From the NCBI RefSeq assembly GCF_025699255.1, contig NZ_JAILWA010000012.1, positions 1-43,746 on the forward strand: a stretch of DNA of 43,746 bases, read 5' to 3'. The position numbers and the translations under genes were made by a program. Position 1 is the first letter of the stretch, and every line of letters starts with the position of its first letter. Under the pieces are notes generated by a model. It was not told the origin of the DNA, ran no database searches, and worked only from the letters and a program-made list of their open reading frames with translations. Origin of the DNA: Nitrosopumilus sp. Lineage in GTDB: Archaea > Thermoproteota > Nitrososphaeria > Nitrososphaerales > Nitrosopumilaceae. Positions 25,755-33,482 of this stretch are shown in pieces.

Positions 25755-26297
25755 ATGAGTGCTACAAATCAATTACGTGCAGATCATGATCAGGTAAAAC
25801 GACTAGAAAAAATAGTCTTCAAATGCTCTGATGAATTAAAACAAGGGACTGACATCCCTTTTTCTGATTTGACAAAGATTACTATTGTAATTTCAGAATT
25901 TGTAGATACCATTCACCATTCTAGGGAAGAGGATTTCTATTTTCCTTGTGTTGCAAGTCACGAATCTCTAAAAGATGAAATTCATAGGTTTCTAGTAGAA
26001 CATGAATTTGGTAGAAATGTGGCACGACTGATTTCACGTCATCTTAAACTATGGAAAACTGGATCTGATGAACGAGAACCTGTTTCAAGATATCTCAAAG
26101 CATATGGTGTGTTTCTCAAAGATCATCTACACAAAGAAAACAAGTTTTTTGATGATGCTGAGGCTCAGGTATTGACAAAACAAGAAGAATCTGAGATGTA
26201 TGAGGAATACAAGTCTGTATTTGCTATCGTAAAAAAAGCTGAAGATATGATATTGGAGATTGATTCTTTAGAGTCTTGTTCTTGGTATCAAAAATAA
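25755..26297 (+). CDS. Hemerythrin-domain (HHE) protein
   Basis: A 180-residue di-iron four-helix-bundle protein. Ligand pattern: His11 (RADHDQV), His54 or His55 and Glu59 (IHHSREED), His83 (VEHEFGR), His124 and Glu128 (LKDHLHKEN), matching the HHE family. Such proteins bind O2 or NO, or act in iron/NO stress repair. Its position after a NirK-like oxidase and before a regulator suggests NO or O2 sensing or scavenging; inference. Confidence 0.85.
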   Translation: MSATNQLRADHDQVKRLEKIVFKCSDELKQGTDIPFSDLTKITIVISEFVDTIHHSREEDFYFPCVASHESLKDEIHRFLVEHEFGRNVARLISRHLKLWKTGSDEREPVSRYLKAYGVFLKDHLHKENKFFDDAEAQVLTKQEESEMYEEYKSVFAIVKKAEDMILEIDSLESCSWYQK

Positions 26298-26365
26298 ACT
26301 GCTGTATGCCTGAGCCAAATCTAAATTTCAACTAGCTTTTTAGTACATGTGTAAATTGATAGTGT

Positions 26366-27166
26366 ATGGTTGATCTGATTGATGAGACTGCAGATTATGT
26401 ACTGGAGCTTTCCAGTCCTCAAAGACTGAATATTCTGTTTAAATTATTGGGTAAAAATTTGACTCCTTCAACCTGTGCTAAGGAAGTTGATGCAACAAGA
26501 CAGGAGGTTCATAGGAATTTCACCCGTCTTGAAAAAAATGGATTGATAAAAAAAACAATGGATGGCACATATGCATTAACAACATTTGGAAAAAGTATTT
26601 GCACCCAAGTTCCGTCTTTAGTGTTTCTTATGCAAAACAGGAAATACTTTGAGAATCATGATTTTGGCGATATTCCTAACAAATTCAATATGAGATGTGG
26701 TCAACTTGCAATTAGTAATCGTGTCAAAGGAGTATCCAAAGTCTTAGAACAATGGAAAAATATCTATAAAAATTCTGAAGATTATATTTATGAGGTAATA
26801 CCTGAGGTGCCTCTTGACATTATTGAACCTCTTGTAAAGCAAGTAAAAAATGGTGTTAAATTCCATTATATTTTTTCAGAATCTACAGTTGTTCCAAAGG
26901 GAAGAAAGGCTCTTTTGAAAAAATTGGGATTTGATAAATTAATTGAAAAAGGATTGGTTGAACGTAGAATGGTTGCAAAAATTCAAACTACGCTTGTTCT
27001 TAATGAAAAAGAAGCATGTGTAATGTTCCCTGGAAATGAAGGTGAACCAGACATAACTGAAATGTTTTATTCTGATGATCCACTGTTTCATGAATGGTGT
27101 CTTGATTATTTCAGATATTGTTGGTATGGATCTGACATATTCAAAGAAAGCAAGCTAAAAGAATAA
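26366..27166 (+). CDS. Winged-helix regulator with FilR1/DUF1724-type C-terminal domain
   Basis: A 266-residue protein. The first ~85 residues are an ArsR-like winged helix (LSSPQRLNILFKLLG...ATRQEVHRNFTRLEKNGLIKK). The rest resembles the archaeal FilR1/DUF1724 ligand domain (VKNGVKFHYIFSE, RMVAKIQTTLVLNEKEACVMFPG, ...DPLFHEWCLDYFRYCW). Ligand unknown. Placed after the hemerythrin gene and 68 bp away, it is a candidate controller of the oxidase/hemerythrin unit. Confidence 0.8.
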   Translation: MVDLIDETADYVLELSSPQRLNILFKLLGKNLTPSTCAKEVDATRQEVHRNFTRLEKNGLIKKTMDGTYALTTFGKSICTQVPSLVFLMQNRKYFENHDFGDIPNKFNMRCGQLAISNRVKGVSKVLEQWKNIYKNSEDYIYEVIPEVPLDIIEPLVKQVKNGVKFHYIFSESTVVPKGRKALLKKLGFDKLIEKGLVERRMVAKIQTTLVLNEKEACVMFPGNEGEPDITEMFYSDDPLFHEWCLDYFRYCWYGSDIFKESKLKE

Positions 27167-27187
27167 AAGAATAAAAAAATAGTGTTG

Positions 27188-27334
27188 TTAGCCTAAAATT
27201 CCGCTATCAACAAGATATGCTCCAGCTCCTATTCCCATCACTATGCCCATTCCCATGCATAGAAGATCGAATTTGACGACCTTTTTGAAAGGAGCATGAA
27301 CCATCATGTCCCATGTTGAGATATTTGTTTTCAT
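27188..27334 (-). CDS. 48-residue single-pass membrane protein
   Basis: Read on the minus strand from ATG 27334 to the stop at 27190-27188. It has a Lys/His-containing N-terminus (HAPFKKVVKFD) and a Gly/Met-rich hydrophobic helix (LLCMGMGIVMGIGAGAYLV). The GxGAGAY pattern is regular enough to suggest helix packing. No known family. It is convergent with the regulator gene. Confidence 0.55.
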   Translation of the reverse strand: MKTNISTWDMMVHAPFKKVVKFDLLCMGMGIVMGIGAGAYLVDSGILG

Positions 27335-27380
27335 GGTTATTGTTAATGCTAATAATACATAGTATGTGGTAAAAACAACA

Positions 27381-27406
27381 CATTACGTGTAAGCTGAGTA
27401 GCTGAC
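27381..27406. promoter_or_regulatory. Second three-half-site element
   Basis: CATTAC, 2 nt, GTAAGC, 6 nt, GCTGAC: 17 of 26 bases equal to 23839-23864 with identical spacing, followed 7 nt later by TAATCATC as there. Sits just before the small regulator-like gene at 27441. Confidence 0.5.
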
Positions 27407-27440
27407 AATGACTAATCATCCAATTATTTTTATGAATGAA

Positions 27441-27596
27441 ATGGCAAAAAAAGTGACCATTGTATTGGACGATGACCTTGTAAAAAAATTAAGGGTGATT
27501 CAATCTGATATGATAATAAAATTACAAAAACCTGTTCCTTTTTCAAAACTAATTGTTTACATGCTTAGAAAGGCTTTGACACCAAAGTTGCCATGA
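27441..27596 (+). CDS. Small ribbon-helix-helix-like protein
   Basis: A 51-residue protein from ATG 27441 (KKVTIVLDDDLVKKLRVIQSDMIIK...PVPFSKLIVYMLRKAL), which fits a CopG/ribbon-helix-helix fold: one strand, then two helices. Earlier ATGs at 27408 and 27432 are possible, but the 27408-27420 stretch belongs to a sequence shared with a non-coding site, so a later start is preferred. Its TGA overlaps the ATG of the next gene (ATGA), implying coupling. Confidence 0.6.
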   Translation: MAKKVTIVLDDDLVKKLRVIQSDMIIKLQKPVPFSKLIVYMLRKALTPKLP

Positions 27597-27985
27597 TCTT
27601 ATTGTCTTCACCATCGTTTAAAAGACGATTAAGCTTTGTTACATTTTCATTGATGTTATTGTATATTTTTGGACTGATAAATATTGAGCATTCGTATTTG
27701 GGATTACCTTCCCCTCTTTTTGAAATTACATATGAATCCAAACTCGTATTTGATGTTATTTTTTGGATAATTGTTTGTCTTTTGGCATTGGAGTTGGTGA
27801 TTGCCTATATCAAAATACGAAATACCAAAACTTTTCTAAAAAAATATTGGCTTGAGATGATTTTACTTATTTTTATGCCTGTTTTTGCTGGATTTAAGAT
27901 GTTGAAAATTACTTTGAAAGTTTTAAAACAAATCAAAGTAGGAAAAACTGCATTTAAGATATTTCAAAAAATAAAGAAGATTTAG
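27593..27985 (+). CDS. Voltage-sensor-like small membrane protein
   Basis: A 130-residue membrane protein with three clear hydrophobic segments. The last third, FKMLKITLKVLKQIKVGKTAFK, has Lys every third or fourth residue in an amphipathic helix, resembling an S4 voltage-sensor segment, preceded by an S3-like KKYWLEMILLIFMPVF. No pore or selectivity filter (TVGYG) follows, so it would be a sensor-only fragment or an unrelated Lys-rich helix. Overlaps the small ribbon-helix-helix gene by 4 bp. Confidence 0.65.
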   Translation: MILLSSPSFKRRLSFVTFSLMLLYIFGLINIEHSYLGLPSPLFEITYESKLVFDVIFWIIVCLLALELVIAYIKIRNTKTFLKKYWLEMILLIFMPVFAGFKMLKITLKVLKQIKVGKTAFKIFQKIKKI

Positions 27986-28000
27986 TTATTGGAATAAATC

Positions 28001-28336
28001 TTAACTCGACTTGAGAATTTCTTTTGCTTTAGATATTATTTTGTAATAATCTGCTTCTGGTTCGGTGCTGATTAACATTAGTTCATTTTTATTTATCGGG
28101 ATGGTGATCATTGTAACTTTGTCATATTCTGTTACAGCTGATTTTTCATTACCTATCTTATGTGCTAGATTTGTATTCTTACCCGATCTGTCTAAAGTGT
28201 AATGAATTGACATCATCATTTCGTCCTTGCTTAGAAATTTATCTTCTGGATTTTTTGAGATATCGTTTATAATTCCACAAAAGCGAATACTTGAATCAAA
28301 ATTCAATATATTTTTACACGTATTTTCATATTCCAT
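28001..28336 (-). CDS. Conserved-looking 111-residue protein, roadblock/profilin-like guess
   Basis: No certain family. The order SIRFCGIINDISKNPEDKFLS, a helix, then DKVTMITIPINKNELMLISTEPEADYYKIISKAKEIL gives a beta-beta-helix pattern like roadblock/profilin-type small sensor domains. Soluble, no metal motif (two isolated Cys). Convergent with the 27593 gene. Confidence 0.6.
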   Translation of the reverse strand: MEYENTCKNILNFDSSIRFCGIINDISKNPEDKFLSKDEMMMSIHYTLDRSGKNTNLAHKIGNEKSAVTEYDKVTMITIPINKNELMLISTEPEADYYKIISKAKEILKSS

Positions 28337-28484
28337 TTTTTTTATTTTACGTCTGTTTTCTATTAATATCTGATGGTAATTTGTAACATCAAAAATGATT
28401 TATCTCTAAATTTTCATAATGTCTTATCACCATTTTTGAAATTTAGATGTCTAATTTAATACGGTTAAAATTAATACCTAATCT

Positions 28485-28952
28485 ATGGTAAAAATCCCTG
28501 ACCCTATTATTCAGTTTATTGAAACTCAGGGAATTTTTGTAGTGGGAACGATTAGTGGCAATAAATTTGTTAATGTTTCTCCTAGAATTTTCTTTCATGT
28601 TGATGAAGATGTAATTTATTGGTTGGATTTTTTCAAACATAAATCATACAAAAACATGCAAGTAAATCCTTTGGTTACTGTTTCTGTTTTTAACAAAGAT
28701 GAACTGAAAGGATATCAGTTTAGAGGAATTGTTAGTTTTATTACTGATGAACCTGTAAAATCTGAAATAAAAAATTTAATTATAGACAAAGTCTTAAAAT
28801 CAAACTCGTCTCCTAAGCTCAAATCTCTTTCAGAAAAAGAGGTAAACGTAATTCAGTTTGAACCCCGTGTTTGCTATTCATTAAATCCTGAAGAATACTC
28901 CAACTTATCAATTGGCTCAGATGTGGATTCTGAATACTTTTTTCAGAAATAA
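28485..28952 (+). CDS. Pyridoxamine 5'-phosphate oxidase-family flavin-binding protein
   Basis: A 155-residue split-barrel protein: FVVGTISGNKFVNVSPRIFFHVDEDVIYWLDFFKHKSYKNMQVNPLVTVSVFN (in parts: GTISGNKFVNVSP and HKSYKNMQVNP) is the PNPOx-like pattern of a small FMN- or F420-binding protein. The N-terminus begins directly with PDPIIQFIETQG. Real pyridoxine oxidase activity is unlikely; a flavin or F420 reductase/regulator role is more usual for such short members. Confidence 0.78.
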   Translation: MVKIPDPIIQFIETQGIFVVGTISGNKFVNVSPRIFFHVDEDVIYWLDFFKHKSYKNMQVNPLVTVSVFNKDELKGYQFRGIVSFITDEPVKSEIKNLIIDKVLKSNSSPKLKSLSEKEVNVIQFEPRVCYSLNPEEYSNLSIGSDVDSEYFFQK

Positions 28953-28991
28953 CTCCTTTCTCACAACTCTTATGCGTATAATGCATGGTAA

Positions 28992-29019
28992 GGCTAATTT
29001 GTTATAGCTACAATTTCAC
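28992..29019 (-). repeat. Right copy of the imperfect inverted repeat bounding the accessory region
   Basis: Reverse complement matches 15394-15420 at about 23 of 28 positions (blocks GTGAA, TGTAGCT, AAATTAGCC). Lies between the PPOX-family gene and tusA. Confidence 0.6.
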
Positions 29020-29071
29020 TTGTTAAAATAGATTTTAATATGACAAATCGCTCTTTAGCATTTAGTTACTG

Positions 29072-29308
29072 ATGTCTGAATCTACTGAAAAAAAATTGGA
29101 TGCAACAGGATTGTTTTGCCCTGAACCTGTATTTCGAACAAAAATTGAAATTGAAAGAATGCAAGTAGGTGAAATCATAATTGTATCTGCTGATGATCCA
29201 GCTGCAGAAGACGATATTTCGAGATGGGTTACAAGAAATGGCCACGAATTACTAGATCTGTCTAAAGATGGCGAAACAATTACTTTTAAAATTAAAAAGG
29301 TGAAATAA
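29072..29308 (+). CDS. tusA: TusA-family sulfur carrier
   Basis: A 78-residue protein with the invariant LDATGLFCPEPVF motif (Cys16, CPxP), the persulfide-carrying site of TusA, and the two-layer alpha/beta sandwich pattern after it (VGEIIIVSADDPAAEDDISRW). TusA passes sulfur to tRNA thiolation, molybdopterin or other pathways. It is directly followed (8 bp) by a cysteine-synthase-family gene, an arrangement consistent with sulfur handling. Confidence 0.9.
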   Translation: MSESTEKKLDATGLFCPEPVFRTKIEIERMQVGEIIIVSADDPAAEDDISRWVTRNGHELLDLSKDGETITFKIKKVK

Positions 29309-29316
29309 TTCTAATC

Positions 29317-30309
29317 ATGACTGCTGTCACTGATACTGATGTCTTGAATCGTGTAGGCAATACACCTCTTGTGAAATTAGATTCGCTTTCACATGATAAT
29401 GTAGAATATTTTGCAAAATTAGAAGGTCATAATCCATTTGGCTCTGTCAAAGACCGAGCTGCATATTGGATGATTAAAGATGGTGAAGAAAAAGGGATTC
29501 TGACAAAAGGAAAAAGCATAATCATTGAACCTACTTCTGGCAATACTGGTATTGCGTTAACTGGAATTGCAAATGTTTTAGGCTATAAAGTCGAAATTGT
29601 AATTCCTGAAAAAGCAAGTAATGAAACAAAAGAGATTATTCGAAAATTGGGTGCTAAAGTATTTGAAACAAGTGATGATTTGTGTCCAAAAGTTGGTGCT
29701 GGAACTGATCAAAGCATTGCACTTGCTACATCCATTGCTTCATCTAGACCTGATACCTATTATTCTCCCAATCAATATGCCAATGAAGCAAATTTTAAAG
29801 GTCATTATGTTGGAACAGGACCTGAAATTTGGAAACAAACTGAAGGTAAAGTAACTCATTTCTTTACTGGTGTGGGTACTGGTGGAACAATCACCGGTAT
29901 TGGTGCTTTTTTGAAAGAAAAAAATCCTGATGTAAAAATAATTGGTTGTCAACCTCAACAAAACCATTTGATTCAAGGTTGGAGGAATTTTGAAGAATCA
30001 GCAAAACCTGATTTGTTTTTAAAACGAGAAAATGTTGTCGATGACTGGGTTTCTGTTGATAATGACGAAGCATTCTCTGTTGTAAAAGAAGTCTATACTA
30101 AAGACAAACTCTTGATAAGTCCTTCATCTGCTGCTGTATATGCATGCATGAAAAAATATCCTATTGAAGGAGATGCATGCGTAGTTGGAATTTTTGCTGA
30201 TGATGGTAGGAAATTCAAAAGTGTATATGCAACTCAAAATGTAATGACTGAAGAAGAATTTGATACTTCTTTAAAAGATGCAAAATACATGTCTGAATTG
30301 GCTTATTGA
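29317..30309 (+). CDS. Cysteine synthase-family PLP enzyme
   Basis: A 330-residue fold-type II PLP enzyme: VGNTPLVKL, PLP Lys45 in GSVKDRAAY, substrate loop EPTSGNTGIAL, glycine-rich GVGTGGTITGIG, and ISPSSAAVY near the end. O-acetylserine, O-phosphoserine sulfhydrylase or cystathionine beta-synthase-like activity cannot be told apart from motifs. Co-oriented with tusA at 8 bp, so sulfide/persulfide to cysteine is the plausible job. The reductase at 37855 would supply sulfide. Confidence 0.9.
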   Translation: MTAVTDTDVLNRVGNTPLVKLDSLSHDNVEYFAKLEGHNPFGSVKDRAAYWMIKDGEEKGILTKGKSIIIEPTSGNTGIALTGIANVLGYKVEIVIPEKASNETKEIIRKLGAKVFETSDDLCPKVGAGTDQSIALATSIASSRPDTYYSPNQYANEANFKGHYVGTGPEIWKQTEGKVTHFFTGVGTGGTITGIGAFLKEKNPDVKIIGCQPQQNHLIQGWRNFEESAKPDLFLKRENVVDDWVSVDNDEAFSVVKEVYTKDKLLISPSSAAVYACMKKYPIEGDACVVGIFADDGRKFKSVYATQNVMTEEEFDTSLKDAKYMSELAY

Positions 30310-30312
30310 TAA

Positions 30313-30804
30313 TTATTCAAGAATTTTTTTCAAGTGTTTATCGTAAAATTCTCTGAACAATGTATTCATATCCATCTCATGTCGTAAGCATTGATTACTT
30401 TGATCTGTAATTTGATTTTTAATTTCTCTACTCCAATGACTTTGTTGTTTATCTTTAGAATTTATAATTGAAGGATTGTCTTTAATTTTCTCCATTGTCT
30501 CTAATAATATAGTACTTAATTGTCTCCATTTACTAATTCGTAAAAGAAACAACTGAGACTCTTCTTTATTTACTAAATCCATTATTGCATGAACTTGATT
30601 GTAATACTCTAAACCTTTCTTGTTGTATTTTTCAAAATCTTCTATTCTTTGTTTCCAATATTCTTTAGTTACTTTTTCTTCAATTCTATAACTGAATTGA
30701 ATTTCTCCTAATGCCATGCCTAATTTTGCTAGGTTGTCACTGTGCTCTTTAGCCTCTTTTTTTAGATTTTCTGGTTTATTTCTCATTGTTTTTGTTTTAT
30801 TCAT
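30313..30804 (-). CDS. Helical protein, 163 residues, unknown
   Basis: No family recognised; almost entirely polar helix (KPENLKKEAKEHSDNLAKLGMALGEIQFSYRIEEKVTKEYWKQ), coiled-coil-like, no transmembrane part. Third gene of an apparent trxB operon (trxB, small zinc protein, this gene) separated by 15 bp from the second. Confidence 0.6.
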   Translation of the reverse strand: MNKTKTMRNKPENLKKEAKEHSDNLAKLGMALGEIQFSYRIEEKVTKEYWKQRIEDFEKYNKKGLEYYNQVHAIMDLVNKEESQLFLLRISKWRQLSTILLETMEKIKDNPSIINSKDKQQSHWSREIKNQITDQSNQCLRHEMDMNTLFREFYDKHLKKILE

Positions 30805-30819
30805 CTGACAATAAAGAGT

Positions 30820-31035
30820 TTAGATTTTTGACTTTGCCCATGTATTTTGTGATTCTTCTGAATATTTTGACATGCATTCTTCACAAAAAGAATCCCACTC
30901 TGTAATTCCTAATTTTTTAAAATAATTCACTGACCATTTGTATGGTGGTTCCTTTCTATATTGAAATTGTTGAATAGTGTAAATCTCTTTTTCATGAAAT
31001 TTATTCAGACATTTTTTGCATTGTGCATTTTTCAT
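30820..31035 (-). CDS. Small zinc-knuckle protein coupled to trxB
   Basis: A 71-residue protein with CKKC near the N-terminus and CEEC near the C-terminus (FCEECMSKYSEE), a likely zinc site or redox pair. Its start codon overlaps the trxB stop by 4 bp (ATGA), so translation is probably coupled. No known family; a redox partner of thioredoxin reductase is a reasonable but untested idea. Confidence 0.65.
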   Translation of the reverse strand: MKNAQCKKCLNKFHEKEIYTIQQFQYRKEPPYKWSVNYFKKLGITEWDSFCEECMSKYSEESQNTWAKSKI

Positions 31036-32030
31036 TTATCTGCACTTTCAGTGAGATATTTATCAACATCAATTGCTGCCATACATCCAAAAGCTGCAGC
31101 TGTTATTGCTTGTCTGTAACTTCGATCATGTACATCACCTGCTGCAAAAACTCCTTCTATATTGGTATACGTTTTATTTTTTAGTACTACGTATCCTTCT
31201 TCGTCTAAATCTATTTGACCTTTAAACAATTGAGTATTTGGCTCATGCCCAATAGCTACAAACAATCCTCCTGCATCAAGAGTTGTTTCTTCATTGGTTT
31301 TTAGATTTTTTAAAACTGCTTGTTGCATTTTTTGATCTCCTTTAATTTCAATAACTGCTGAATCCCAATGGAATTTAATTTTCTCATTGTTTAATGCTCT
31401 TTCTTGCATAATTTTACTTGCACGTAGTTCCCCTCGTCTGTGAACAAGATGAACATTTGTTGCAAATTTAGTAAGAAATGTTGCTTCTTCAATTGCAGAG
31501 TCTCCTCCACCAACAACAACAATCTCTTGATTTCTAAAGAATGGTCCATCGCATGTTGCACAATAAGATACTCCTTTACCTCCAAACGTTTCTTCACCTT
31601 CTAATCCTAATTTTCTAGGATTGGCTCCTGTTGCAATAATCACTGCCCGTCCTTCATATTCTTCAGATGCAGTTAAAACTTTGAATGGTTTTCGTCTAAA
31701 ATCCACATCTACTGCAACATCATCTACTATTGTAGTCCCCATTCTTTGAGATTGTTTTCTCATATCAATCATCAAATCTGGACCCATGATCCCATTTTCA
31801 AATCCTGGATAATTTTCAACTTCTGTTGTGTTTACCAGCTGTCCTCCTGGTAAAATGCCTGATAAAATCAATGTATCATAACCTGCTCTTGAACAATAAA
31901 TTCCTGCAGTGTATCCTGATGGTCCTGCACCTATGATAATTACATCATATTTTGTTTTATTTTTGTCTGGAATTTTTGGTTCATCATCTTTAATCTCTAA
32001 AACTGATGCATCTGCATCTGCTGCCATCAT
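31032..32030 (-). CDS. trxB: Thioredoxin reductase
   Basis: A 332-residue FAD/NAD(P)H disulfide reductase: FAD motif VIIIGAGPSGYTAGIY at residue 30, active-site Cys157-Ala-Thr-Cys160 (SYCATCDGPFF), second nucleotide motif VVVGGGDSAIEEATFL, and the closing GVFAAGDVHDRSYRQAITAAAFG. A ~25-residue charged N-terminal extension precedes the FAD motif and may be mis-assigned start. First gene of a three-gene operon on the minus strand. Confidence 0.93.
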   Translation of the reverse strand: MMAADADASVLEIKDDEPKIPDKNKTKYDVIIIGAGPSGYTAGIYCSRAGYDTLILSGILPGGQLVNTTEVENYPGFENGIMGPDLMIDMRKQSQRMGTTIVDDVAVDVDFRRKPFKVLTASEEYEGRAVIIATGANPRKLGLEGEETFGGKGVSYCATCDGPFFRNQEIVVVGGGDSAIEEATFLTKFATNVHLVHRRGELRASKIMQERALNNEKIKFHWDSAVIEIKGDQKMQQAVLKNLKTNEETTLDAGGLFVAIGHEPNTQLFKGQIDLDEEGYVVLKNKTYTNIEGVFAAGDVHDRSYRQAITAAAFGCMAAIDVDKYLTESADK

Positions 32031-32077
32031 GATGCTACTAGTCTTAATTCCAATAATTTAAGTGAATATCCTTTTGA

Positions 32078-32515
32078 TTACTCTTTTTCCATTCTTAAAA
32101 GAATTTGATCACAAATTCTTCGCATTTCTGAATCTGAACCAACACTTGAAATTCTTACAATGTCTGATGTTGTGATGATTCCTACAATTTTTTCATTTTC
32201 TTTCACAGGTAGTTTGTGGATTGATTTTTCTTTCATGGCTTCTGACGCTTCCCAGATCGTTTCTTCTGGATCTATTGTGATCAAAGGAGATGACATCACT
32301 TCTTTAATCTCAGTAAATAATGGTCTGCCTTCTGCTGCAACTTTTATTACAAAATCTCTTTCTGTAATAATTCCTATAGGACTGTCATTATCTGTCACTA
32401 TAACACATCCTACACTCAATCGCTTCATATGTTCTGCAGCTTCTTGTATTGTAGATGATTTCTCTAAAGTAAGTACATTTTTGCTCATTACATCATTTAC
32501 AAATGTGTTATTCAC
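32078..32515 (-). CDS. CBS-domain pair protein
   Basis: A 145-residue protein made of two CBS motifs: VMSKNVLTLEKSSTIQEAAEHM...GIITERDFV and VMSSPLITIDPEETIWEASEAM...IVGIITTSDIVR. CBS pairs bind adenosine nucleotides or SAM and sense energy state. Separated from trxB by 47 bp, and next to the universal stress genes, with which it may be functionally linked. Confidence 0.88.
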   Translation of the reverse strand: MNNTFVNDVMSKNVLTLEKSSTIQEAAEHMKRLSVGCVIVTDNDSPIGIITERDFVIKVAAEGRPLFTEIKEVMSSPLITIDPEETIWEASEAMKEKSIHKLPVKENEKIVGIITTSDIVRISSVGSDSEMRRICDQILLRMEKE

Positions 32516-32596
32516 ACAACAGAATCTTAAATCAATTATATGAGATAATTTCTAAATTATCATCTTTGAAAATCAACCTAGGTAATCGTTATATTC

Positions 32597-32602
32597 TTTA
32601 AA
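32597..32602 (+). promoter_or_regulatory. TATA box of the UspA pair
   Basis: TTTAAA 25-30 nt before ATG 32627, implying a leaderless transcript for the two UspA genes. Confidence 0.5.
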
Positions 32603-32626
32603 ATTAAAAAACTACACAGGTTCTAC

Positions 32627-33058
32627 ATGGCAATTAAAACAAAGAAAATTCTTGTTCCTCTTGATGGCTCTAAAAATTCAATTCGTGGGTTAGATATGGC
32701 TATTCATATTGCAAGACAGTCTCATGGAACTATTACTGCATTGGCCGTTAAATCTGTGCCTGGAATATATGCAATTCATCCTTTAGGGTTTTTAGATTTC
32801 ACTTCTATGACTGAAGTTAAAAAATTACTAAGTGATGCAAAAATCAGAGCTGCAAAAAAAGGAATTCAACTTACAGGTAAGGCAATTGCAGGAGACCCTG
32901 GTTATGATATTGCAAGGTTTGCAAATAACTCTAAAAATAAAATTGATATGGTTGTTATTGGAGCTCGTGGAAGGAGTTCTGCAAAAGAAATTTTCCTAGG
33001 TAGTGTTTCTAATTATGTTTTACATAAATCCAAAAAACCTGTACTTGTCGTAAAATGA
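32627..33058 (+). CDS. Universal stress protein UspA family, copy 1
   Basis: A 143-residue UspA-fold protein: N-terminal KKILVPLDGSKNSIRGL and the ATP-binding G-x2-G-x9-GS motif GARGRSSAKEIFLGS, ending VLVVK. Overlaps copy 2 by 4 bp, so translated together. Family members respond to starvation and redox stress. Confidence 0.92.
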   Translation: MAIKTKKILVPLDGSKNSIRGLDMAIHIARQSHGTITALAVKSVPGIYAIHPLGFLDFTSMTEVKKLLSDAKIRAAKKGIQLTGKAIAGDPGYDIARFANNSKNKIDMVVIGARGRSSAKEIFLGSVSNYVLHKSKKPVLVVK

Positions 33059-33480
33059 GTAACAATTTTCAGAAAATTCTTGTTCCTCTTGATGGTTCTG
33101 TTTATTCTGAAAAGGCATTAGAACGGGCTTGTGAATTGGTTAACACATTTGATTCTAGTTTAATTTTGATTTATGTTGTAGAAAAATCCCTTCCGATTAA
33201 TCTGCTTGATCGTAAAGAGTATTTAGATATTCTAAGAAAATTTGGTACTAAAGTATTAAAAAAAGCAAATGTAAAATTAGCAAAAAGAGGAATTACTGCA
33301 AAAACTTTTCTTAAAGAAGGAAACATCGTTAGTGAAATTCAAAAAACTGCAAAAAAAGAAAAATGTAATTTAATTATTGTTGGAAATAAAGGGTTAGGTT
33401 CTGTTTCTAGATTACTACTTGGCAGCATTTCAAATAAAATTTCTCAGTCTTCTTCTTGTTCTGTATTGATCGTAAAATAA
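33055..33480 (+). CDS. Universal stress protein UspA family, copy 2
   Basis: A 141-residue UspA-fold protein starting KILVPLDGSVYSEKALERAC and carrying GNKGLGSVSRLLLGS as the nucleotide loop. Starts inside the stop of copy 1 (ATGA-type overlap). Diverged from copy 1 rather than a recent duplicate. Confidence 0.92.
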   Translation: MSNNFQKILVPLDGSVYSEKALERACELVNTFDSSLILIYVVEKSLPINLLDRKEYLDILRKFGTKVLKKANVKLAKRGITAKTFLKEGNIVSEIQKTAKKEKCNLIIVGNKGLGSVSRLLLGSISNKISQSSSCSVLIVK

Positions 33481-33482
33481 AA

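Noticed and set aside
17651-27420. Shared ATGACNAATCAT words at the rep start and at 27408
   Set aside because: Two occurrences of a short AT-rich word, one of them at a real start codon; chance is a sufficient explanation.
15375-29037. Direct repeats AAATAGATTTTA and TTATAGCTAC at both ends of the accessory region, as attL/attR
   Set aside because: AAATAGATTTTA falls where a TATA box is expected for tusA and can be explained as a promoter; TTATAGCTAC is only 10 bp and is partly a by-product of the dyad at 15388. Not strong enough to call att sites.
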